NCBI GenBank assembly: GCA_017480035.1
Contig: JAFVBJ010000003.1
Location: 124,001-188,000 of the forward strand
Length of the DNA stretch: 64,000 nt
Source: Candidatus Saccharimonadota bacterium
GTDB taxonomy: Bacteria; Patescibacteriota; Saccharimonadia; Saccharimonadales; Saccharimonadaceae
Reading direction: 5' to 3'
Under the pieces are notes generated by a model. It saw nothing but the letters and a program-made list of their open reading frames with translations, was not told the DNA's origin and made no database searches. A program made the position numbers and the translations under genes. This document shows, one piece after another, positions 40,710 to 49,443 of this stretch. Positions within the stretch are counted from its first letter, which is position 1, and each line of letters opens with the position of its first letter.

Positions 40710-42074
40710 TTATTCATAGATTTCCTCCCGAAGAAGATTGATATCTTCGCGCAGCTTAAAATTCATCCGCATCTCTTTTTCGATTTTCTTCGTTCCATTC
40801 ATTACTGTCGTATGATCTTTCATTCCAATCTCTCTCGCGATTTTTGTCGTTGAAAGCCCAAGTTCATTTTGGAGTAGGTACATCGCAACTTGTCTCGCCA
40901 TACAAATATTCGCTACACGTGAACGCGAAAGCATAGTTTTTGTGTCCATCTCATAAAATTTTGCGGTCTTATCGAGAATTTTCTTCGGTGTAGTTGAATT
41001 TCTCGAGCTTGAAGTTGCTGGTCGTGCATATCCAGAGTTAATGATCTCGAGCGGTGTCACTCCGCGTAGTTCTGAAAACGCCACTAGTTTTTCATATTCC
41101 GCGTTTAAATCTCGTACATTTGTCTTCACATTATCCGCAATATATTCAATCGCTTCGCGCTCAATCTCTACCCCATCATATTCTGCTTTGGCTTGTAAAA
41201 TCGCGCACTTATCTTCGAAGGTAGGTAATTGAATATCATATGCGCCAGCTTGCGTTAATCTCGAAGAAAGCCGCACATCTAAATCTTGAATTTCATCCGG
41301 CAATCTATCTGATGTCACAATCACTTGTCGCTTCGAAAGATACATTTCATTAAAAAGTTTGAAAAATTCTTCCTGTGATTTTTCTTTTCCAATAATCATC
41401 TGAAAATCATCAACAATCAAAACATCTAAGCTACCATATTTTTTATCGAAGTTTTCTGGATGCTTTGTTTTTATCCCGTCGATATAATCTGCATAAAATC
41501 GGTTAATCGGCACATATAAAATCTTTAGATTTGGATTTTTCTTTGCAATCGCATTTCCAATCGCTTGCACTAAGTGAGTTTTACCAACCCCAGATTTTCC
41601 ATAAAGGAAAAACGGATTTCTTTTTCCGCCTGGATCATCGACCACAGCTTTCGCCGTATAAACCGCTAAATCATTATTTGTACCAATCACAAAATTATCA
41701 AATGTATAATCAGTAACTAATCCTGTCTCGGGTTTTTTAGTTGGCGTGTTTGAAATTAATGGCTTTTTAGGTTTATTTGGTTTTATATCATTAATTGAGA
41801 CAACTTCGCGCGCACGCTTTCTAATGTTATTATTTGTATCGGAAATAATATATTCTGTCGAATATACTGTAATTCCATTATGTTTTAGTGCCTCGCGGAT
41901 ATTTTTATCAAAATTTTTCCGCACGTTTGTCTGCATAAAAACGTTTGGTACGCCGATTTTTATTTCGCCATCATCGGTCGAAATTAAATTTGTTTTCTGA
42001 AGAAACGTTGTAAATTTTTCGCGCGAAGTTTCTTTCTTGATTTCTTCAAGAACATTCTTCCACACGTCAAACAT
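40710..42074 (-). CDS. dnaA: Chromosomal replication initiator DnaA
   Basis: AAA+ protein that melts oriC. Domain I at about 1-80, linker, then AAA+ core with Walker A YGKSGVGKTHLVQAIGN (about 154-170) and Walker B DVLIVDDFQMI (about 216). Domain IV DNA-binding helix-turn-helix: LSRSRVANICMARQVAMYL and the signature IGMKDHTTVMNG (about 425). 454 residues. AAAGGAGG seven bases before the ATG. Flanked on both sides by DnaA-box-like sites. Confidence 0.97.
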   Translation of the reverse strand: MFDVWKNVLEEIKKETSREKFTTFLQKTNLISTDDGEIKIGVPNVFMQTNVRKNFDKNIREALKHNGITVYSTEYIISDTNNNIRKRAREVVSINDIKPNKPKKPLISNTPTKKPETGLVTDYTFDNFVIGTNNDLAVYTAKAVVDDPGGKRNPFFLYGKSGVGKTHLVQAIGNAIAKKNPNLKILYVPINRFYADYIDGIKTKHPENFDKKYGSLDVLIVDDFQMIIGKEKSQEEFFKLFNEMYLSKRQVIVTSDRLPDEIQDLDVRLSSRLTQAGAYDIQLPTFEDKCAILQAKAEYDGVEIEREAIEYIADNVKTNVRDLNAEYEKLVAFSELRGVTPLEIINSGYARPATSSSRNSTTPKKILDKTAKFYEMDTKTMLSRSRVANICMARQVAMYLLQNELGLSTTKIAREIGMKDHTTVMNGTKKIEKEMRMNFKLREDINLLREEIYE

Positions 42075-42115
42075 CAGAAAACCTCCTTTAATCCCACCGA
42101 CCTTTATTACTCTTA

Positions 42116-42121
42116 ATTATA
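42116..42121 (-). promoter_or_regulatory. -10 element of dnaA
   Basis: Minus-strand TATAAT directly preceded by TG; leader of about 35 bases with AAAGGAGG. Confidence 0.65.
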
Positions 42122-42135
42122 CACCATTTTCAGAC

Positions 42136-42245
42136 TTTTCCACAGATTTTCCTCTAAAATTTTTTATTATATAATATAACTTTTGTATAACAGGGGTAGA
42201 ACTTTTCCACAACATTGCTCATTAATCTAAAACTCATGTGGAAAA
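42136..42245. promoter_or_regulatory. DnaA-box cluster upstream of dnaA
   Basis: TTTTCCACA at 42136-42144 and 42203-42211 and its complement TGTGGAAAA at 42237-42245, within the AT-rich rpmH-dnaA spacer. Could be autoregulatory or part of a bipartite origin. Confidence 0.6.
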
Positions 42246-42272
42246 CTCCTTGAAAAATATGGAAAACTACGG

Positions 42273-42278
42273 TATAAT
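42273..42278 (+). promoter_or_regulatory. -10 element of rpmH
   Basis: TATAAT in CGGTATAATGT, about 38 bases of leader before the ribosome site and ATG. Confidence 0.6.
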
Positions 42279-42322
42279 GTATAGTAATTTGCAAATATTA
42301 GAAAATAATTTTTGGAGAAAAT

Positions 42323-42460
42323 ATGCCTAAACGTACGTATCAACCACACAAACGTCAACGCAAACAAGAACATGGCTTCATGAAGCGTAACGCTACGAAA
42401 AACGGACAAAAAGTCCTTAAACGCCGCCGCATTAAAGGTCGCGCACGTTTAACTTACTAA
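42323..42460 (+). CDS. rpmH: 50S ribosomal protein L34
   Basis: 45-residue, very basic ribosomal protein: starts [19 protein letters not shown] and ends [12 protein letters not shown]. The [17 protein letters not shown] core is the L34 signature. GGAG lies five bases before the ATG; a strong terminator follows. Divergent from dnaA as usual. Confidence 0.96.
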   Translation: MPKRTYQPHKRQRKQEHGFMKRNATKNGQKVLKRRRIKGRARLTY

Positions 42461-42487
42461 AAAATAGCCCCGCGAGGGCTATTTTTT
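42461..42487 (+). terminator. Terminator of rpmH
   Basis: 10-bp stem AAAATAGCCC/GGGCTATTTT, 5-base loop, T-run. The next promoter starts within two bases. Confidence 0.92.
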
Positions 42488-42488
42488 A

Positions 42489-42497
42489 TGATAAAAT
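42489..42497 (+). promoter_or_regulatory. Extended -10 promoter of ABC exporter gene
   Basis: TGATAAAAT, eight bases, ATG 42506; abuts the rpmH terminator. Confidence 0.7.
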
Positions 42498-42505
42498 ATA
42501 AGCAT

Positions 42506-44326
42506 ATGAGGAATCATTTTGAGTTAATCCGCGACATCTATTTTCTTGCCCCCGGCAAAAAGCTCCAACTTGTCCTTCTTTTTGTCTCTGATATGCTCTA
42601 TAATCTCGCGACCCTCCTTCCTCCGATTGCCACTTCCGGCATTATCGCCGTCTTGACCGAGCAAGGTGAATTTTCTGCTATCTGGATTTATGTCGCCCTC
42701 TATCTTATTTTTTACTTCCTCCAATTCGCTTTTCTTGAATGGAACTACCGTATCTACGTCTCACTTTCGCACCATTATTATAGTGTTGTCCAGCAAGAGC
42801 TCTTCGAGCATATCGCAAATAACGACGGCATTCTTGAAAAAATCAGCAAAGGGAAAATCACTGATACTTGTTCCGAAGATGTCTCATATATCGTTTATGC
42901 TGTCGATGCTGCCGCCGACACTCTAACTGGTCTTATCCAGCTCATCGTTGTCTTCTTTATTTTTGCATCAAACAACATCCTCGCCGCTCTTGTCGCCTTT
43001 GTAATCGACGCTTTTTATCTCCATCTTATGAATAAAAACTCGAAGATGATTGCAAAACACTATGAAGGTACTCGCAAATATCAAGATAAAATTATCGACG
43101 TCTTGAACCAGATGCTCGGCAACCTAAAACAAGTCAAATCTCTCAACATTATGCCGAACTTGACTAAAAAACTCAACAAATCTCGCCGTTCATACGACCA
43201 ACAATACAACAAAAAATACGAATATATGACCTCGCGCTATTGTCGTATCCCGATGGTTGTTTATATCGGCAAAATCCTCCTTTATATTTTCCTCGCACAC
43301 CTCGTCTTAAAAGGCGAAATGACTCTCGATAAACTTGTCCTCCTTATTTCATATTTCGAAACCGTCATCACTTCGACCGACGAAATTCTTGAACAATTCT
43401 TAAATCTCTCTCACTACGCCGTCCGTATTAATCGTATCAAACATATCTTAAATTTCAGTAATGAATCAAGCGAAATTGATTTTGGTACTGTCGACAACGA
43501 TTATATTAACGGTGTCGTCACTTTCGATCACGTTAATTATGATTTAAAAACTAAGAAAATCTTGAAAAATGTCAGTTTTAAAGCGCTTCCAAATGAAATC
43601 ACCGCTATTGTCGGCCATCCTGGCGCAGGGAAGACCACTATCATCAATCTTCTTTATCGTTTGAATCGCGTTAAATCCGGCTCCATTTTAATCGATGACG
43701 AGAGTATTTATAATTACACTAAAAAAATTTATTCCAGCAATGTTTCTGGCGTATTCCAAAAATCTTTCGTCTTTAAAATGTCAATTCGCGACAACCTTTC
43801 GCTAGTTGATTCTGATATAAAACGCCAAATCGCCGCTATGAAACGTGTCGGCATTTACAAAGAAATTGAGAAACTCCCGTATGGCATCAACACCATCATC
43901 GATGAAGAAAATCCTGTTTTAACCGACGGCCAACTCAAAAAACTTGCGATTGCTCGCGCTTTGCTTTCTCGTGCTGAAATTTTACTCTTCGATGAAGTCA
44001 CCTCAAATATCGATCCTGCTTCGACCGCCGATGTGATTAATATCTTAAATGACCTTCGCGAAGACCACACTATTATCATCATCACTCATAAAGCCGCAAT
44101 TATGCAAATGGCAGACCAAATCGTTGTTCTTGATAAAGGAAAAGTCTCCGCCAAAGGTCGCAACGCCGAAGTGTTTGAAAAATCCGCTTTATACCGTGAA
44201 CTCCGCACCTCGAATTTTGCTGAACCGAGCATTAATAATGATTTTATTGAAAAATCCACTGATTCATCTGACGGTGGCTATATTAACGATTCTGAAAACA
44301 CAAAAACTTCAAACACGAAGCTCTGA
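42506..44326 (+). CDS. ABC exporter half-transporter (permease-ATPase fusion)
   Basis: 606 residues. Six-helix ABC membrane domain (about 1-310) and a C-terminal ATPase: Walker A IVGHPGAGKTTIINLLYRL (about 372-390), signature in the form LTDGQLKKLAIARALL (LTDGQ for LSGGQ, about 473), Walker B EILLFDEVTSNIDP, switch His in IIIITHKA. It would act as a dimer; substrate unknown. ATG 42488 lies on the -10 box, so the start is taken at 42506. Inserted between rpmH and yidC, where rnpA normally lies. Confidence 0.9.
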   Translation: MRNHFELIRDIYFLAPGKKLQLVLLFVSDMLYNLATLLPPIATSGIIAVLTEQGEFSAIWIYVALYLIFYFLQFAFLEWNYRIYVSLSHHYYSVVQQELFEHIANNDGILEKISKGKITDTCSEDVSYIVYAVDAAADTLTGLIQLIVVFFIFASNNILAALVAFVIDAFYLHLMNKNSKMIAKHYEGTRKYQDKIIDVLNQMLGNLKQVKSLNIMPNLTKKLNKSRRSYDQQYNKKYEYMTSRYCRIPMVVYIGKILLYIFLAHLVLKGEMTLDKLVLLISYFETVITSTDEILEQFLNLSHYAVRINRIKHILNFSNESSEIDFGTVDNDYINGVVTFDHVNYDLKTKKILKNVSFKALPNEITAIVGHPGAGKTTIINLLYRLNRVKSGSILIDDESIYNYTKKIYSSNVSGVFQKSFVFKMSIRDNLSLVDSDIKRQIAAMKRVGIYKEIEKLPYGINTIIDEENPVLTDGQLKKLAIARALLSRAEILLFDEVTSNIDPASTADVINILNDLREDHTIIIITHKAAIMQMADQIVVLDKGKVSAKGRNAEVFEKSALYRELRTSNFAEPSINNDFIEKSTDSSDGGYINDSENTKTSNTKL

Positions 44327-44367
44327 AGCTCTCTTGATTATCTCTTGCGAACTCAGATAAATTTTAG

Positions 44368-44373
44368 TATAAT
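44368..44373 (+). promoter_or_regulatory. -10 element of yidC
   Basis: TATAAT with the ATG eight bases on; no TG extension (TAG precedes). Confidence 0.65.
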
Positions 44374-44381
44374 TAACTCAT

Positions 44382-45428
44382 ATGTTTGAGTTAATTGATT
44401 TTTTAATTGTCAATCCAATTGTTAATATTCTTTTCGTCATCTATAATTTTATCGGTGACTTCGGTGTCGCCATTATTCTCTTCACTTTCCTCGTCAAACT
44501 TTTGACTTGGCCGCTTATGAAACGCCAACTCCACCAGACGAAATTGATGCGTGACATCCAGCCTGAACTGACCGAAATTAGAAAACGCTGCAACGGTAAC
44601 AAACAAATGGAATCTATTCAGATGATGGAACTCTATAAACGAAAAGGTGTGAAGCCGATGTCGAGCTTCTGGAATCTTTTGATTCAACTCCCGATTTTTA
44701 TCGGTATGTTTACTGCGATTCGCGTTATGGCTCTTCCAACTACGAATGATTATCTTGAAAAACGTGCTTATACTCCAGTTGCCTCGCTCGATCGCATTAA
44801 CACTGTCATCAACCAACAAAAATCTTATTTTAAAGCTATCGAAGAAAAGAAAGATGGTGACGCTGACCCAACTTATGAATTTAAGCCGCAACTCTTTGGT
44901 GTAGTAGACCTTTCTGTTCGTCCTGGTACCGGCTCGAGAGATGAATTTATTGTCTTATTATTCGCAGTTGGCTCCGCTCTGATTTCTTATTATATTTCGA
45001 AGTCCCAGATGGCTCGTAAAAATAAGAAGAATCAGTCCGCGAAATCGACTTGGAAGAAAATGGTGGCCGACGCTAAAGAAGGGAAAGATCCGAACCAAGA
45101 AGACCTTAATAATATGGTTTCCGGCCAAATGGCCTTCATGATGCCGTTGATGATGTTGATGATTACTATTAATCTCCCTGGCGCTCTCTGTTTCTACTAC
45201 CTTCTCTCCCAGATTATTTCTGCCGCTCAACAAAAACACATCTTGAATAAAGTCGACAATGAGATGGACGACAATACTGACCGTGCAATCTTAAAAGAAT
45301 TAAAACAGAAGACAAAACAAATTAAAGAAGCTGAAGTAATCGAAAACAAGAAAACTGGAACTAGAATCACCAGAATTACCGCAAAAGACGCTAAGGGTGG
45401 CACGAAGAAAGGTAAACGAAAGGAATAA
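44382..45428 (+). CDS. yidC: Membrane protein insertase YidC/Oxa1
   Basis: 348 residues, inserts membrane proteins with or without SecYEG. First helix followed by the conserved FLVKLLTWPLMKRQLHQTKLMRDIQPELTEI stretch (about 35-65), with the basic groove residue in the first helices. Then SSFWNLLIQLPIFIGMFTAIR, a soluble loop, and three further helices. The C-terminal tail is very basic (KDAKGGTKKGKRKE), as in Oxa1-type proteins lacking the long periplasmic domain. khpB follows two bases later. Confidence 0.95.
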   Translation: MFELIDFLIVNPIVNILFVIYNFIGDFGVAIILFTFLVKLLTWPLMKRQLHQTKLMRDIQPELTEIRKRCNGNKQMESIQMMELYKRKGVKPMSSFWNLLIQLPIFIGMFTAIRVMALPTTNDYLEKRAYTPVASLDRINTVINQQKSYFKAIEEKKDGDADPTYEFKPQLFGVVDLSVRPGTGSRDEFIVLLFAVGSALISYYISKSQMARKNKKNQSAKSTWKKMVADAKEGKDPNQEDLNNMVSGQMAFMMPLMMLMITINLPGALCFYYLLSQIISAAQQKHILNKVDNEMDDNTDRAILKELKQKTKQIKEAEVIENKKTGTRITRITAKDAKGGTKKGKRKE

Positions 45429-45430
45429 TT

Positions 45431-45901
45431 ATGAATAGAGACGAATCAATTCGCTTCGCCACCAAATATCTCGAAGATCTCTTGAGTTTCTTCGGAATTA
45501 ACGTTGCCGTCTGGTCAACTGTTGAGGATGATGTCATCCAACTCAGTGTTCCATCGACCAGCTTAAACTCACTTCTCATTGGTAGAAACGCCGACAATCT
45601 CCGCGCTTTACAATATATTGTTTCACAAAGCCTCGTTTCTCGTGACGCTGAAATCACTCGCGTCAACGTCGATGTTGCCGACTACAAGCGCCAACGCGCA
45701 GATAGAATCGAGCAAAAAGCTGAGAACTGGATTCGAAAGGTTCGCGAAACTGGCGAACCGATGACCGTTGAGCTTAACGCCGCTGATCGTCGTGTTGTCC
45801 ACAAACTCGCCCAGGATTATTCAGACATCGAAACCCATTCCGAAGGCGAAGGTCGTGCCCGTCACCTCATCATCTCAAAAAAAGAAGTAACTGAAGAATA
45901 A
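45431..45901 (+). CDS. khpB: RNA-binding protein KhpB (Jag/EloR), KH and R3H domains
   Basis: 156 residues. KH domain (about 30-85: LSVPSTSLNSLLIGRNADNLRALQYI, with the GxxG loop as IGRN) followed by an R3H domain (about 85-150: DYKRQRADRIEQKAENW, then LNAADRRVVHKLAQDY, SEGEGRARHLIIS). It lacks the N-terminal Jag domain. KhpB works with KhpA in cell-division and elongation control in Gram-positives. AAAGGA before the ATG, operon with yidC. Confidence 0.93.
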   Translation: MNRDESIRFATKYLEDLLSFFGINVAVWSTVEDDVIQLSVPSTSLNSLLIGRNADNLRALQYIVSQSLVSRDAEITRVNVDVADYKRQRADRIEQKAENWIRKVRETGEPMTVELNAADRRVVHKLAQDYSDIETHSEGEGRARHLIISKKEVTEE

Positions 45902-45903
45902 GA

Positions 45904-46245
45904 CTATCTTACTTTACTCTGTTCAATTAGGCCTTTTACGAGATTAACGAGGTCTGAAAATGGCATCTCTTTTATTTCTTTTGAATAAATCACAAAAATA
46001 CAATCTTTTTTATCTGTGAATTCAGGAAGTTGCAATCGAATTACTTCGTAAACTCTGCGCCTCACACAATTTCGTCCAACCGCCGACTTAATCACTTTCT
46101 TTGAAATCACTACTGCAAAACGTTGATGCCCGCGCGAATTGTCGTTATAGACTAGCGACATCTTCGGCGTGCGAATAGTTTTACCTTTTTGATAGGTATA
46201 TCTAACTCCACCTCTTGAATGAAATCTGTATTTTTTACTTAACAT
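45904..46245 (-). CDS. rnpA: Ribonuclease P protein component
   Basis: 113 residues; protein part of RNase P, which matures tRNA 5' ends. Signature AVGRNCVRRRVYEVIR (about residues 56-71, RNxxRR helix), preceded by FAVVISKKVIKSA. The true ATG is seven bases after TATAAT; a longer frame upstream to 46410 runs across the promoter and is rejected. It lies on the opposite strand to rpmH and yidC, unlike the usual rpmH-rnpA-yidC order. Confidence 0.94.
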   Translation of the reverse strand: MLSKKYRFHSRGGVRYTYQKGKTIRTPKMSLVYNDNSRGHQRFAVVISKKVIKSAVGRNCVRRRVYEVIRLQLPEFTDKKDCIFVIYSKEIKEMPFSDLVNLVKGLIEQSKVR

Positions 46246-46252
46246 TGATGCT

Positions 46253-46261
46253 ATTATATCA
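46253..46261 (-). promoter_or_regulatory. Extended -10 promoter of rnpA
   Basis: Minus-strand TGATATAAT, seven bases, ATG: near-leaderless. Confidence 0.78.
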
Positions 46262-46288
46262 TACTCCCCTGAAATAATCTCTGTTCTA

Positions 46289-46297
46289 TGGTATAAT
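46289..46297 (+). promoter_or_regulatory. Extended -10 promoter of LCP gene
   Basis: TGGTATAAT, 24 bases before the TTG start; divergent from rnpA. Confidence 0.72.
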
Positions 46298-46321
46298 AAA
46301 CATAAGAAATGTGGAGGAAAA

Positions 46322-48040
46322 TTGGCGAATAATTCTTTTATTGACGGTCTTCGCACTCGCTCTGAAAAATCGAGCGATTCTATTTCGAACAAAAAAGCGC
46401 ATTTCTCCACCGGCTATAAGAGCTATGAAACTGGCGACCCGATTATGAATCGCAGCCAGAAACGCAATATTGGCGCTGCCGTTGAACGCGCTACAAATAA
46501 AAAATCCAAAGAAAATCTTACGACAAAAATCGAAGAAACTGCCAAAAATCAGAAGACTAGTGAATTTATTAAAAGAGAGAAACGTTCAATTGATGCCGGC
46601 AGTAAACGTTCGTACGCTCGTGACGTTCTCGGCATCGAAGAAGATGAACTTGAATTTGATGACGAAGACATCAAACGTGCCAAACGCGAACGAAAACTCG
46701 CAAAAAAGCAAAAACGCAGGAAGAAAAATAAGAAAAAATTCATTTTTCGCCATAAAATCCTTTGTTTTATTTTTATCCCGCTTCTTCTCGCGCTTTCCGT
46801 TGTCTATTTCTGGGGCGACTCAATCATTTCGCGTATCACGAATGGCAATTCCGGATTATTTGATTTTATTCGTACCGTAGTTTCCGGCAACGCTACTTTA
46901 AGTGTCGGCAGCGACGGCCGCACCAATATTTTGATTTTTGGCACTAGTGGCTATGATATGGAGGGAAGTGAAGGTGATAGTTCTCATGATGGCGCTCAAC
47001 TCACCGATTCAATCATGCTTCTTTCTATCGATCAAAACTCAAAAGATGTTGCGATGGTTAGTCTCCCGCGCGACCTCAAGACCGACACTTGTACCTACAC
47101 TAGTAAAATTAACGAACTTTATTATTGCGCCAACAAAGACGGTAATCATGAAGCTGATGGCGCAAACGCTCTAAAAAATCGCGTTGCAGAAATTCTTGGC
47201 GTCGAAATCCAATATTACGCTCACATTAACTGGATGTCACTTATCAATATCGTCGACAGTATCGGCGGCATCACAGTCACGCTCGACGAAGACATTAATG
47301 ATGACTGGACTAAAACCTACATCAAAGCTGGCACTCCGGTTAATCTAAATGGCGAAGCCGCCCTCGGACTTGCTCGCGCTCGTCATGGCACTGAAAATGG
47401 CGACTTCACGCGTGGTAATTCTCAACAAAAAATCATGATTGCCATCAAAGAAAAAATCGTCGCAAACGGTCTCGGACTTTATGATTTAATCAATCTTGCA
47501 AACATTCTTGGCGACAATCTCCGTTCCGATTTTAATTCCGACACTATCTATGCCGGTGCCAAAATCTTCACCGAGCAAAGCATCGATTCTATCCGCCAAA
47601 TTCCACTCGTTGGCTCTGGCACTAACTATTTCACCACCGGCGAAATTAACCGCATCTCTTATGTTTTCCCGACCGCCGGCGTAAATAACTACTCAAATAT
47701 CAAAACTTACATCAAACAAGCTCTCTTAAAAAATCCGGTTATTCTCGAAAACGCTCAAATCGCCATTTTAAATGGTTCTGGTGTTGCTGGTCTTGCCGAA
47801 AAAGAACAACAAATGCTCGAAAAGTCTATCTTTAACGTCAAAACTGTCGGCGATGCTCCGGCTGGAAGCTATTTTGAACCAATTTATCTTTATGCTATCA
47901 CAGATAAACCGAACACTAAATCCCGTCTTGAAACTTATTATGATACAAAAGCTCTCGATGGCGACTTCATGCCATCTGGCATCGACAAACAGGGAATTGA
48001 TTTTGTCATCATTCTCGGCGTCGGCTATTCTGTCGACTAA
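46322..48040 (+). CDS. LytR-CpsA-Psr (LCP) glycopolymer transferase
   Basis: 572 residues. Transfers lipid-linked glycopolymers to peptidoglycan outside the membrane. Long cytoplasmic Lys/Arg-rich N-terminus (about 1-140), one membrane helix (about 142-165), then the LCP domain: VAMVSLPRDLKTDT (about 243), KINELYY, HINWMSLINIVDSIGGITVTL and GLARARHGTENGDFTRGNSQQ (about 350). A C-terminal LytR_C domain (AQIAILNGSGVAGLAEKE, about 479) ends the protein. Starts at TTG with GGAGG five bases before. Fits the glycan genes at 48389 and 54735 onward. Confidence 0.93.
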   Translation: MANNSFIDGLRTRSEKSSDSISNKKAHFSTGYKSYETGDPIMNRSQKRNIGAAVERATNKKSKENLTTKIEETAKNQKTSEFIKREKRSIDAGSKRSYARDVLGIEEDELEFDDEDIKRAKRERKLAKKQKRRKKNKKKFIFRHKILCFIFIPLLLALSVVYFWGDSIISRITNGNSGLFDFIRTVVSGNATLSVGSDGRTNILIFGTSGYDMEGSEGDSSHDGAQLTDSIMLLSIDQNSKDVAMVSLPRDLKTDTCTYTSKINELYYCANKDGNHEADGANALKNRVAEILGVEIQYYAHINWMSLINIVDSIGGITVTLDEDINDDWTKTYIKAGTPVNLNGEAALGLARARHGTENGDFTRGNSQQKIMIAIKEKIVANGLGLYDLINLANILGDNLRSDFNSDTIYAGAKIFTEQSIDSIRQIPLVGSGTNYFTTGEINRISYVFPTAGVNNYSNIKTYIKQALLKNPVILENAQIAILNGSGVAGLAEKEQQMLEKSIFNVKTVGDAPAGSYFEPIYLYAITDKPNTKSRLETYYDTKALDGDFMPSGIDKQGIDFVIILGVGYSVD

Positions 48041-48042
48041 TA

Positions 48043-48051
48043 TGATATAAT
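48043..48051 (+). promoter_or_regulatory. Extended -10 promoter of LexA-like gene
   Basis: TGATATAAT, nine bases, ATG. It overlaps the end of the LCP gene region. Confidence 0.78.
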
Positions 48052-48060
48052 ATATCTAAT

Positions 48061-48396
48061 ATGGGAATCAAAATTACGAAAAAACAGCAACGTCTTTTGG
48101 ACTTTATTGCTGATTACACCGCTCAAAACGACGTTTCGCCGACTTATCGCGAAATCGCGGCCGGCCTTGGGTTAAAATCAGTTTCTGGCGTAGCCGAACA
48201 TATAGATCGTTTAGTTAGTCTCGGCGCTCTCCGTAAAAACGATGAGTTTGGCCGTGTCCTCGAAGTTGTCGATTTAACCTTCCCAGAAACGACAAGTCTT
48301 TTTCGCTCTCGCATGTATATCGCCTCCGACTCCGAAAAAGAAATCTTGAGACAAGCCGCAAAAATTCTCGGCGTGGAGGGTATTGAAGATGAATAA
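48061..48396 (+). CDS. LexA-type winged-helix DNA-binding protein without protease domain
   Basis: 111 residues. The first about 70 match the LexA DNA-binding domain: KKQQRLLDFIADYTAQNDVSPTYREIAAGLGLKSVSGVAEHIDRLVSLGAL. The S24 autoprotease domain of LexA is missing; instead there is a short helix (DSEKEILRQAAKILGVEG). It cannot self-cleave, so it would act as a plain repressor or partner. Overlaps the next gene by eight bases. Confidence 0.85.
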   Translation: MGIKITKKQQRLLDFIADYTAQNDVSPTYREIAAGLGLKSVSGVAEHIDRLVSLGALRKNDEFGRVLEVVDLTFPETTSLFRSRMYIASDSEKEILRQAAKILGVEGIEDE

Positions 48397-49390
48397 ACTA
48401 ATTTCAGTCGTAATTCCGGTCTGCAACGAAGAAAAAGGTATCAAAAAATTCCTCGACGAAAGGCTTTTTAAAGCTCTCTCCGAGCTAAAATCTTATGATT
48501 TTGAAATCATTCTCGTAAATGATGGCTCAAAAGACAAAACTCTCGAAATCATCCGCGCCTACGCCGAGAAAGATAAAAACATTAAAGTCGTCTCTCTGAT
48601 TCGTAATTTTGGCAAAGAAATGGCACTTTCAGCCGGACTTCGTTATGCTACTGGCGATGCCGTTCTGACGATTGACTCCGACGGCCAACAACCTCCAGAA
48701 AGAATTAGAGATTTTTTGCAAGCTTGGGAGGATGGTGCTGAAGTTGTCACTGGCGTTCGCGACCACTACACTAAACACGGTCTTATTCCGCGTCTCGGCT
48801 CAAAACTTTTTTATCGTCTCTTGAGATTTATGGGCAACAAAACCACCGTTCCAGGTTCGACTGATTTTCGCTTGATGGATCGTGTCGTAGTCGACGAATT
48901 TAATGAGCTAACCGAGCATAATCGTATTACTCGCGGATTGGTCGACTGGCTCGGCTACGAAAAGGTCGATATTTATTATACTTATGGCGAACGCATGGCT
49001 GGCCGTCCGTCATATAATTTTAAAAAACTTTGGAGTCTTGCTATTGATAGTTTTGTCTCAATGTCGACCACTCCACTTGTTATTTTTGGTTATATCGGCA
49101 TTTTTATCACCATTGGTAGCTTTCTTCTTGGAACATTTTGTATTGTTAATCAATACCTTCTCGGCGACCCACTCGGACTCTATTGGAATGGTGCCGTCCA
49201 AATGACAATTTTCATCACATTTCTTGTCGGGCTCGTCTTAATTAGCCAAGCTATCACCGCACTCTATATTTCTCATATCCATGCCGAAACCCAAAACCGT
49301 CCGCTTTTCATTGTCAGTAAAAAGAAGTCAATCAACATCTCCACCCCTGTAAAACCGAACGGAAATATTAAAACCGAACGTAAAAACTGA
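48389..49390 (+). CDS. GT2 glycosyltransferase, GtrB/DPM-like, membrane-bound
   Basis: 333 residues. GT-A domain: ISVVIPVCNEEKGI, ILVNDGSKDKTLEI, VLTIDSDGQQPPE (DxD-type) and GSTDFRLMDRVV. Two C-terminal membrane helices (about 230-300) as in bactoprenol glucosyl/mannosyltransferases that load sugars on undecaprenyl phosphate. GGAGGG eight bases before this ATG prefers it to a TTG at 48383. Likely feeds the cell-surface glycan. Confidence 0.9.
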   Translation: MNKLISVVIPVCNEEKGIKKFLDERLFKALSELKSYDFEIILVNDGSKDKTLEIIRAYAEKDKNIKVVSLIRNFGKEMALSAGLRYATGDAVLTIDSDGQQPPERIRDFLQAWEDGAEVVTGVRDHYTKHGLIPRLGSKLFYRLLRFMGNKTTVPGSTDFRLMDRVVVDEFNELTEHNRITRGLVDWLGYEKVDIYYTYGERMAGRPSYNFKKLWSLAIDSFVSMSTTPLVIFGYIGIFITIGSFLLGTFCIVNQYLLGDPLGLYWNGAVQMTIFITFLVGLVLISQAITALYISHIHAETQNRPLFIVSKKKSINISTPVKPNGNIKTERKN

Positions 49391-49443
49391 ACAACTCGCC
49401 GAACAATTTAATCGCACCATGTGGAAAACTAAGGAGGAAAAAA

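Noticed and set aside
40496-40717. 73-codon minus-strand open frame in the dnaA-dnaN spacer
   Set aside because: The sequence is dominated by DnaA-box and triplet repeats; no start signals; treated as origin.
42488-42505. Upstream ATG for the ABC exporter
   Set aside because: It lies on the extended -10 element (TGATAAAAT) and would precede the transcript start.
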